DNA of 56,698 bases, from NCBI GenBank assembly GCA_016196565.1, contig JACPXK010000003.1:1-56698 (forward strand), written 5' to 3'. The position numbers and the translations under genes are program-made. Positions 50,814-56,698 of the stretch are shown one piece after another (the stretch's first letter is position 1; each line of letters starts with the position of its first letter). The notes beneath the pieces were generated by a model that was given only the letters and a program-made list of their open reading frames with translations, was not told the DNA's origin and made no database searches. The DNA is from Candidatus Omnitrophota bacterium (GTDB lineage Bacteria; Omnitrophota; Omnitrophia; Omnitrophales; Aquincolibacteriaceae).

Positions 50814-51592
50814 AACAGCCTATTCTAAAGCTTTCCAATGTCGGCAAATGTTTTCAAATCTATAAAGCCCGGAAGACCCTCTTTCGTTTGGCTCGTTCCC
50901 TGGCCGAACGCCTGCCTCTTTCGCAGGATTTTTGGGCCCTGCGCCATATTTCCCTGGAAGTTTGCGAAGGCGATAAAATCGCGGTCATCGGCCGCAATGG
51001 TGCCGGAAAAACCACGCTCTTTCGCCTGGCCAGCGGCATTTATAATCCCACGGAAGGCCAAATCGAGGCAAAAATCCAGCTTTGTCCTTTGTTTCGCTAC
51101 GGAACCGGCATGAATGGGCAAATGGCGGTCATTGATAATATCTTTTTGATCGGGGCTTTTTACGGGCTTTCCGTTTCGGAGGTAAAACATAAAATGAAGG
51201 ATATTCTGGCTTTTTCGGAGCTGGAAAATTTCGTTTATCTTCCCGTCAAAAATTTGTCGGCCGGTCAAATAAGCCGCCTCAGTTTTTCGGTTTTTATCCA
51301 GAACCGGGAAAATTTTCTCGCCTTTGATGAGAGCACGGCCATGGCCGATATTCTCTTTCAGACGAAGATGGGAAAATATTTTCGAGAAATGATGGTGGAT
51401 GAAACCAAAACCGTGCTTATGGCTTCGCATGATTTGAATGATTTAAAACGTTATTGCCGTACGGCCCTATGGCTTGAAAAAGGGCTTCTGGTAAAAATCG
51501 GTCCTATCCACGAAGTGATCGAAGAATACAAAGCATTTTGCCAGAAAATTCAAAGTGACCCTCCGCATCTTCCGGTTCCAGCTGTCGTATGA
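50810..51592 (+). CDS. ABC exporter ATPase (Wzt-like, no glycan-binding C-domain)
   Basis: 260 residues; ATGA overlap at both ends of the gene. Walker A IGRNGAGKTTLF, signature NLSAGQISRLSFSV (LSAGQ for LSGGQ), Walker B FLAFDEST, H-loop MASHDLNDL. In most O-antigen ATPases the signature and Walker B are LSxGMxxRL and LLLDE, so this one is somewhat divergent. It ends at ~260 residues, so it lacks the C-terminal beta-sandwich of Wzt proteins that bind terminal modifications; chain length may be controlled otherwise. Confidence 0.85.
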   Translation: MKQPILKLSNVGKCFQIYKARKTLFRLARSLAERLPLSQDFWALRHISLEVCEGDKIAVIGRNGAGKTTLFRLASGIYNPTEGQIEAKIQLCPLFRYGTGMNGQMAVIDNIFLIGAFYGLSVSEVKHKMKDILAFSELENFVYLPVKNLSAGQISRLSFSVFIQNRENFLAFDESTAMADILFQTKMGKYFREMMVDETKTVLMASHDLNDLKRYCRTALWLEKGLLVKIGPIHEVIEEYKAFCQKIQSDPPHLPVPAVV

Positions 51593-52950
51593 GTTATGTC
51601 AGCATTATCATTCCGGTGAAGGATTCCAAGAAGGATCTTGAAGGGCTTCTGAAAAGCCTGGGCGAGATGGATTATCCCAAAGATAAAATCGAAATTCTGG
51701 TCGTAGACAATAATTCTACGGATGGAACGGACCGTGTTGCGCTGTCGTTTGCGGGCGTCAAACTTTTACGGGAAACGAAGCCAAGTTCTTATGCCGCTCG
51801 AAATCGGGGAATACGGGAAAGCCGCTACGGGCTTCTGGCTTTTGTGGACGCGGATTGCCGCGTGACGCCCGCTTGGCTTCATGAGCTAATCGAAGCCATC
51901 CATGAATCGCCTTGGATCGGCGCCGTGGGGGGAGCCAACCGGCCCCTGGACGAAACGCATCTTATTTCCCGGCTTGAACGCAAATTCGGTGGGAATCTCA
52001 ATAAAAAGGGGAATCCTTTTTCCCCTTCTTACGCCATTACCATGAATGTTCTTTACCGCAAGCAAGTTTTTGAACAGTTGGGTTTATTTGATGAGGATCA
52101 AATTTCAGGCTCGGATGTGGACATGTGCTGGCGCATGCAATTTTTTAGTTTCTGGAAACTCAAAATTCTTGCGGATAAAGCCTGGGTGATTCACCGGGAT
52201 GTCACGGCGTGGCATCGCTATGTCAAAAGGATTGTCCGGATTGGGCACGGCAATTACGGCCTCTATCAAAAATACCCGGTTTATCTGGCGCACTATCTTA
52301 GTTGGCTGGCGCGGACCCGAGTCGAACTCGTCCTTCAATTTTTAAAAACACTTTACCAATGGGAAAAACGAACCCCAAAATTACAAAAATCAGGAATACG
52401 AATGGATTCTTATTTCTGTGAATTGCGGCTGTTTTTAATGAAATGGGGTTATTTGAAGGCCATCCGCCAAGAGATCAGGAAAAAAAAGAGGGACGGTTCT
52501 TTTTCTTCCTACTTCGTTTTTATCGGAAGCAAAATCTTCAACGCCAAATCCCCGGAATATGGCGGGTTTCAAAAGAAAGTGGAATCGGGGGTTCGAATCC
52601 TTCATGTGGACCCGCCCGTCCGGTCTTATGCCCGCGTTTTGTTTCAGATTTTGCGGTCTCTTTTAGGGTTTACCAACGTGTGGTATTGGAGGTGGGGGAT
52701 GGAGTCCCTTGAATTTTGGGATATCCCTTTTTTGAGTTTTAAATTAAATGCCCTGCGGGTCTCGAAAGGTTTGAGGATGAAAAAGACGGACCGATGTGTC
52801 ATAAGCGGCGATGTTTCCCAGGAGGTATTGGAAACGTGGCGCGAAGCACTTGGAAAAAACCGGACCACGATCGAACCTTTTTATTTGTCGAAAAATAAGG
52901 AAGACATAGAAGAACAACCTCAACTGCAAATGGTACCAGGTACCTTTTGA
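51589..52950 (+). CDS. GT2 glycosyltransferase with helical C-terminal extension
   Basis: 453 residues; ATGA overlap with the exporter ATPase. GT2 domain ~1-240: SIIIPVKDSKKDLEGLLKSL, VVDNNSTDGT, FVDADCRVTP metal motif and SGSDVDMCWRM. Residues ~240-440 are helical and basic (KKKRDGS) and not recognisable; LARTRVELVLQFLKTLYQWEKRTPK could lie on the membrane. The last residues MVPGTF are encoded by the GGTACC repeat at 52932-52944, and the stop TGA is shared with the ATG of the next gene. Last gene of the second glycan cluster. Confidence 0.82.
   Translation: MSYVSIIIPVKDSKKDLEGLLKSLGEMDYPKDKIEILVVDNNSTDGTDRVALSFAGVKLLRETKPSSYAARNRGIRESRYGLLAFVDADCRVTPAWLHELIEAIHESPWIGAVGGANRPLDETHLISRLERKFGGNLNKKGNPFSPSYAITMNVLYRKQVFEQLGLFDEDQISGSDVDMCWRMQFFSFWKLKILADKAWVIHRDVTAWHRYVKRIVRIGHGNYGLYQKYPVYLAHYLSWLARTRVELVLQFLKTLYQWEKRTPKLQKSGIRMDSYFCELRLFLMKWGYLKAIRQEIRKKKRDGSFSSYFVFIGSKIFNAKSPEYGGFQKKVESGVRILHVDPPVRSYARVLFQILRSLLGFTNVWYWRWGMESLEFWDIPFLSFKLNALRVSKGLRMKKTDRCVISGDVSQEVLETWREALGKNRTTIEPFYLSKNKEDIEEQPQLQMVPGTF
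52932..52944. repeat. GGTACCAGGTACC repeat, copy 2, inside a coding end
   Basis: Identical 13-mer to 12583-12595. It encodes VPGT of the upstream protein's C-terminus and sits 5 nt before the permease ATG. Confidence 0.5.
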
Positions 52951-54284
52951 TGAGCACGCCGATTTTTAAATCTTCAGCACGCCTGAAACGCCAGCTTGGG
53001 TTCTGGGATGCCGTTGCCATCAATGTCGGTATTATTATCGGCGTTGGTATTTTCCGGGTGCCCGCGGAAGTGGCCAAATATCTCGATTCCCCCTCTTGGA
53101 TTCTTTTGGCTTGGCTGGCCGGGGGACTTGTTTCACTTCTCGGTGTTCTGTGTTACGCCGAACTTTCTTCCTGTTTCCCCGAAACCGGCGGCACTTATGT
53201 TTATTTGCGCGAAGCCTACGGGCGCCTTACCGGATTTGTTTACGGCTGGATTGAATTTTCCATTTTGCGGGCGGGATCCCTTGCCGGTGTTGCTTATATC
53301 TTAGTGACTTATCTCAAAAATTTTATTCCCTTTGATGAAGGCATGGACAAATTCGCCGCAATTTCCGCGATTGTGATTTTCACGCTCATTAATATTGCCG
53401 GAATCAAATTCGGAACTGCGGTGCAAAATGTTTTAAGCACCCTCAAAGTCGCCGCGATTTTGTTTATGGCGATTCTGGTTTTTACGGTGGTTCCCGGAAG
53501 TTTTTTTAAGGAAAGTGTTGCTCAAACTGCAGCGATAAATTCCGCGAGCCCTCTTCTTTTTGCCACTGCCTTAATCCCTGTTCTTTGGTCGTATGGCGGT
53601 TGGAATGAAAGCACTTTTATGTCCGGGGAATTTAAAGACACGAAAAAGGCTTTGCCTTTTGCCTTGATTGCGAGCGTCTTGATCGTTGCCGCGGTTTATA
53701 TCACGATTAATATTGCCTATTTGAAAGTGCTGACGCCCGCTGAAATGATCGGAAGTAAAGCCATTGCTTCCGAGGTTTTGACCCGGCTTTTTGGGCCCAT
53801 CGGCATGACCATTGTGACCGTTGCCGTTTTGATTTCCGCAAGCGGTGCTTTGAACTCAAATATCATGACGGGGGGACGTATTCCTTTTGCCGTGGGCAGT
53901 GATCACTCGTGTTTTAAATGGCTGGGAGAAGTGCACGGTAAATACGAAACCCCGCATCAGGCTTTTTTGGCCAATGGTGTTTGGGCTTCGGTCCTGGTTT
54001 TATGGGGGAATTTCGAACAAATCGTTTTCTTTTGCGGATTCGCCAAATGGCTTGTGTTTGTGTTGGCGGGAATCAGTGTTTTTATTTTGCGCAAGCGCGA
54101 ACGCGCTCACGACTCTTTCGCGATGATCGGCTATCCGCTCGTCCCGATTCTTTTTACGCTTGTTTCCATTGTGCTTTGCCTCACCGTCATTCTGCACACC
54201 CCCCGCGAAGCCATGTTCGGGGCTTTGCTCGTTGCCACCGGAATTCCGATTTATTTTTTAACGGGATGTCATAAGAAGAATTAA
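52950..54284 (+). CDS. APC-family amino acid permease
   Basis: 444 residues from ATG 52950 (TGATG overlap with the previous stop). About twelve transmembrane helices; the first has the family's unwound glycine motif (NVGIIIGVGIFRVP), and SYGGWNESTFMSGEFKDTKKALPFA is the segment of LAT/PotE-like transporters. It would import or exchange an amino acid across the inner membrane; the substrate cannot be inferred. Its stop overlaps the convergent dusB stop by 4 nt, with no terminator between. Confidence 0.9.
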   Translation: MSTPIFKSSARLKRQLGFWDAVAINVGIIIGVGIFRVPAEVAKYLDSPSWILLAWLAGGLVSLLGVLCYAELSSCFPETGGTYVYLREAYGRLTGFVYGWIEFSILRAGSLAGVAYILVTYLKNFIPFDEGMDKFAAISAIVIFTLINIAGIKFGTAVQNVLSTLKVAAILFMAILVFTVVPGSFFKESVAQTAAINSASPLLFATALIPVLWSYGGWNESTFMSGEFKDTKKALPFALIASVLIVAAVYITINIAYLKVLTPAEMIGSKAIASEVLTRLFGPIGMTIVTVAVLISASGALNSNIMTGGRIPFAVGSDHSCFKWLGEVHGKYETPHQAFLANGVWASVLVLWGNFEQIVFFCGFAKWLVFVLAGISVFILRKRERAHDSFAMIGYPLVPILFTLVSIVLCLTVILHTPREAMFGALLVATGIPIYFLTGCHKKN

Positions 54285-55246
54285 CAGCCAAAACTTTCAA
54301 TAATTCGCCGCATTTCGGCGGCGCTTTGGGCGAAATTGACTTTGCCGCGAAGCTCCGCGGCTCCGGGACAATTTTTAAAATACCAGCAGGCGATTCTTCG
54401 GAATTTTAGAATCCCGATTTTTTCACCTTCGGTTTCGATTTCAAGTTCGAGATGTTTTAAAGCGGTTTTCTTTTTTTCTTCGAGGGTTGGTTCATAACCG
54501 TTTTTGCCACCGTTTAAAACCGAATCAATGGAACGGTAAATCCACGGATTACCGAGCGCGCCGCGGCCGATCATGACGCCGTCACAGCCGCTTACTTCCA
54601 TCAGCCGTCTGGCGTCTTCGCCGTTATTGACGTCGCCATTGCCGATCACAGGAATTTTCACTGCCCGTTTTACTTTGCCGATGGCTTCCCAATCCGCTTG
54701 TCCCGAATAGCCTTGGGCCCGCGTGCGGCCATGCACCGTAATGCCGTTTACGCCTGCATCTTCCGCCATTTTCGCAATGCGTACGGCTTCATCGCCGGAA
54801 GGATCAACATAACCCTTACGCATTTTGACGGTGACGGGAATATTTTTCACATTTTTTACGACGCTTTCGAAGATTTGTTTGGCGGTACCCGGTTCGATCA
54901 AAAGTGCGGAACCTCCGCCGGGTCCCGTAATTTTGGGGACAGGGCATCCGAGATTCAGATCCAAAAGATCGAATCCCATGTCTTCAATCATGGCGGCGGC
55001 TTGGCCCATGGTTTCGGGATTGCATCCCACAAGCTGGGCTCCAAGCGGTTTGTCCTTTTCCACGGTTTTCAAAAGGTTTGACGTTTTTTTATTTTCGCGC
55101 ACCAGGGCATCGGCTGAAACCATTTCCAGAAAGGCAAACTCCATGCCGTGCTCGCGCGCCAAAAGGCGGAAAGCCAGATCCGTACAGCCGGCCATGGGGG
55201 ATTGAATAATTTTTGTTTTAAGGGTGAAGGATTTAAGCCGAATCAT
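54281..55246 (-). CDS. dusB: tRNA-dihydrouridine synthase
   Basis: 321 residues on the minus strand. TIM-barrel flavoenzyme: SPMAGCTDLAFRLLARE, LDLNLGCPVPKI with the catalytic cysteine, the FMN-binding KMRKGY, TVHGRTRAQGYSGQADW, PVIGNGDV and GVMIGRGALGNPW. The DusB subgroup is likely from length and GCPVPK. It reduces specific uridines in the tRNA D-loop using NADPH and FMN. It diverges from glpX over an 82-bp spacer; TATACT (55261-55256, minus) would place the start almost at the ATG. Confidence 0.93.
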   Translation of the reverse strand: MIRLKSFTLKTKIIQSPMAGCTDLAFRLLAREHGMEFAFLEMVSADALVRENKKTSNLLKTVEKDKPLGAQLVGCNPETMGQAAAMIEDMGFDLLDLNLGCPVPKITGPGGGSALLIEPGTAKQIFESVVKNVKNIPVTVKMRKGYVDPSGDEAVRIAKMAEDAGVNGITVHGRTRAQGYSGQADWEAIGKVKRAVKIPVIGNGDVNNGEDARRLMEVSGCDGVMIGRGALGNPWIYRSIDSVLNGGKNGYEPTLEEKKKTALKHLELEIETEGEKIGILKFRRIACWYFKNCPGAAELRGKVNFAQSAAEMRRIIESFGC

Positions 55247-55255
55247 AAGGGTGAA

Positions 55256-55306
55256 AGTATAACATAAAGGGCTCCGGCCTCTTTTGGATTTTCAGTGTGT
55301 TACACT
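55256..55306. promoter_or_regulatory. Divergent dusB-glpX control region
   Basis: The minus-strand -10 TATACT (plus positions 55256-55261) serves dusB with a very short leader. For glpX, AGTGTGTTACACT (55294-55306) is a 5-bp-arm palindrome and TACACT within it may act as a -10. A further CACT-TTTG-AGTG hairpin follows at 55303-55314. Candidate operator; protein unknown. Confidence 0.35.
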
Positions 55307-55328
55307 TTTGAGTGGAGAAAAATAAAAT

Positions 55329-56249
55329 ATGAGAGACATCAATCTCGATCTGGTGCGGGTGACGGAAGCAGCAGCGATCGCGGCCTCAGCTTGGGTGGGA
55401 AGCGGAGACAAAGAATCGGCCGACAAGGCGGCGACCGAGGCTATGCGCGAACGTTTTAATCAAACCGATTTTTCCGGCCGTATTGTGATCGGCGAAGGCA
55501 AAAAGGATAATAGCTACGGGCTTTATGCGGGAGAAAAAGTAGGGAAATTGGCGGAGAATAAAAACCTTCTTCCTTATGAATTGGCCGTGGATCCTATCGA
55601 CGGCACAAGGCCGACCGTGACTTCCGGCCCCGAAGCCATCAGCGTTTTGGCTGTGGCAAAAGAAGGCGCTTTATTTTCCACCGAAGAATTCTATATGGAC
55701 AAATTGGCCTACGGGCCCGAGATTGCTTCTAAAACAACCCTTCAATTAAAAGATCCCATCAGCAAAAATATTAAACTTATCAGTTATGCCACGGGCAAAG
55801 AACTTTCCAAAATTGTCGTTTGTCTTCTCGACCGGCCGCGGCATGAACATATCATCAAGGAATTGCGCGGACTCGGCGTAAGAATCAAGCTCATTCAGGA
55901 TTGCGATATTTCCGGGGCCATTGCTACTTGTCTTCCCGACAGTGGCATTGATTTGCTTTGCGGCATCGGAGGAGCGCCGGAAGGTGTGATCACGGCTTGC
56001 GCCATGAAATGCCTGAAAGGGGGATTTCAAGGACAGGTGGTGACCAAAGATTTAAAAGTTCCCGACCCCAAAGTTTATTCCATTAATGAACTGGTTCAAG
56101 GCGAATGCGCCTTTGCCGCCACAGGGATTACCAACGGAAGCCTGCTTCGGGGGGTGCGTTTTACCAGTCAGGGACCCGTCACCAATAGCGTCTTCATGCG
56201 TTCGGAAAGCCATACGGTGCGCTGGCTTACGGTCTATCACGGCAATTAA
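55329..56249 (+). CDS. glpX: Class II fructose-1,6-bisphosphatase (GlpX)
   Basis: 306 residues; TGGAG ~11 nt before the ATG. Class II (lithium-sensitive-fold) signature: VTEAAAIAASAWVGSGDKESADKAATEAMRE at the N-terminus, VIGEGKKD, LAVDPIDGTRP and GGAPEGVITACAMKCLKGGFQGQ, with most metal-binding acids (E of GEGKKD, D and D of DPIDG). DGTRPTVTSGPEA departs slightly from the usual DGTTLTAKGMPNA. It hydrolyses fructose-1,6-bisphosphate in gluconeogenesis. Divergent from dusB. Confidence 0.93.
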   Translation: MRDINLDLVRVTEAAAIAASAWVGSGDKESADKAATEAMRERFNQTDFSGRIVIGEGKKDNSYGLYAGEKVGKLAENKNLLPYELAVDPIDGTRPTVTSGPEAISVLAVAKEGALFSTEEFYMDKLAYGPEIASKTTLQLKDPISKNIKLISYATGKELSKIVVCLLDRPRHEHIIKELRGLGVRIKLIQDCDISGAIATCLPDSGIDLLCGIGGAPEGVITACAMKCLKGGFQGQVVTKDLKVPDPKVYSINELVQGECAFAATGITNGSLLRGVRFTSQGPVTNSVFMRSESHTVRWLTVYHGN

Positions 56250-56296
56250 GAATTCCCAGGGTTCCAGGGAGATTAAAAAAAAGTGCCTCCGGGGTC

Positions 56297-56324
56297 TTGA
56301 TTCTCATTTAGAATCTGTTAAACT
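56297..56324 (+). promoter_or_regulatory. Candidate promoter of the 47-codon ORF
   Basis: TTGATT (56297-56302), 16-bp spacer, TAAACT (56319-56324). Start near 56331, about 15 nt before ATG 56346. Confidence 0.45.
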
Positions 56325-56345
56325 AATAACGAATTTCCCAAAAAA

Positions 56346-56489
56346 ATGAACACGAACCTTCAAACACAGCTTATTTTTAGTGTAAAACCCATGGCTACGG
56401 CTATGGCCAAGGCGCATTGCGCGTCTTACGCCATTTATTGCCGTGAGTGGCGCGCCATGGGGCTTGAAGGATTCGGGAGGACGAAGTAA
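56346..56489 (+). CDS. Small ORF of unknown function (47 residues)
   Basis: ATG 56346 to TAA 56489. There is no ribosome binding site, but a fair promoter sits ~20 nt upstream and a strong terminator 33 nt downstream, so the segment is a separate transcript. The product has two cysteines, several aromatic residues (YAIYCREW) and a basic end. No family is recognised; it could instead be a small RNA gene. It is immediately upstream of the group II intron. Confidence 0.4.
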   Translation: MNTNLQTQLIFSVKPMATAMAKAHCASYAIYCREWRAMGLEGFGRTK

Positions 56490-56522
56490 GGCAAACGGAA
56501 TCATAAAACCGAATAGTAAATC

Positions 56523-56561
56523 AAGCCCATGGCTGAAAAATCAGCCGTGGGCTTTTTTTTT
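56523..56561 (+). terminator. Strong intrinsic terminator, intron target
   Basis: AAGCCCATGGCTGA (56523-56536) pairs with TCAGCCGTGGGCTT (56541-56554) over an AAAA loop (14 bp, one G-T pair), with nine T at 56553-56561. The intron begins at the next base. Confidence 0.93.
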
Positions 56562-56698
56562 GTGCGCCCGGCAGGGCGCACTCACTTGAAGGTGAAAGTC
56601 CTTCACAAACCCGGCAAGGGGAATTGTTAGCTGGACGGCAAGGGTGTCCATCGCGAGATGGAATCTGAAGGAAGCCGCAGGCAAAGCGCTGGCTTGAC
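56562..56698 (+). mobile_element. 5' end of a group IIC (bacterial class C) intron
   Basis: It starts GTGCGCCCGGC and continues with the domain I landmarks GGTGAAAGTCC, GGCAAGGGTGTCC, CGCGAGATGGAATCTGAAGGAAGC, as in class C introns such as B.h.I1. The intron is cut by the window end, so its reverse transcriptase and domains V-VI are not visible. It lies exactly after the T-run of an intrinsic terminator, the known preference of this class, which guides itself by the hairpin rather than by long exon-binding pairing. Confidence 0.9.

Noticed and set aside
52590..52600. tRNA T-loop-like GGTTCGAATCC
   Set aside because: There is no anticodon arm, D-arm or acceptor stem around it, and it encodes part of a GT2 protein in a well-supported frame.
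1..56698. CRISPR array or rRNA/tRNA genes
   Set aside because: No regularly spaced direct repeats and no rRNA or complete tRNA pattern were seen on either strand.

Overview
The window is a gene-dense stretch of a bacterial chromosome with moderate GC. It carries about 43 protein genes, almost all on the plus strand; only two are on the minus strand. There are no rRNA, tRNA or CRISPR loci. Envelope glycan synthesis is abundant: GT2, GT4, GT9 and GT-C enzymes, a Wzm/Wzt-type ABC exporter, a sulfotransferase and a methyltransferase. Together with a TreT-type trehalose synthase paired with DUF5752, a SUF operon and GltBD, this fits an uncultured didermic lineage of the PVC/Omnitrophota kind. That placement is an inference from gene style; no taxonomic marker is present.

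Layout. 1-1159: tail of an AbiEii-like nucleotidyltransferase, a frameshifted STAS-like (DUF4325) gene and a DUF6933 gene. 1235-5317: a minus-strand GT-C glycosyltransferase, then an exported protein behind a possible sigma-54 promoter and a membrane-anchored EEP-family phosphodiesterase. 5550-11652: a signalling block made of a receiver fused to a hotdog thioesterase-like domain, a GGDEF/EAL c-di-GMP enzyme, a 7TM-PAS histidine kinase, a single-domain receiver and an exported BNR-like protein. 11623-12643: two small envelope genes with structured leaders, including a c-di-AMP (ydaO/yuaA) riboswitch. 12703-14639: DUF5752 and TreT. 14687-23349: first glycan cluster, with multi-domain glycosyltransferases and a 2OG-Fe(II) oxygenase. 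23406-31688: CBS protein, gltB, gltD, a DnaQ-like exonuclease and a TPR-K+ channel fusion. 31689-33798: AT-rich spacer, an AlbA_2/ATPase gene and a small membrane protein. 33907-36531: clpB. 36591-42282: Rrf2 regulator and sufBCDSU. 42303-43078: radC behind a structured leader. 43122-52950: second glycan cluster with the ABC exporter. 52950-56249: APC permease, dusB (minus) and glpX. 56346-56698: a 47-codon ORF, a strong terminator and the 5' end of a group IIC intron that continues past the window.

The most unusual items are the receiver-hotdog fusion, the palindromic repeats that have become coding sequence (a linker joining two glycosyltransferases, two protein C-termini and one start codon), two leaders with mutually exclusive pairings (upstream of 11794 and of radC), the c-di-AMP riboswitch in front of a DUF378 gene, and the intron placed directly after a terminator.

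Genes are mostly in operons with 4-nt ATGA or GTGA overlaps. Several promoters with TATAAT or extended TGnTATAAT -10 boxes lie on or just after the stop codon of the upstream gene, so operons appear to be subdivided by internal promoters.
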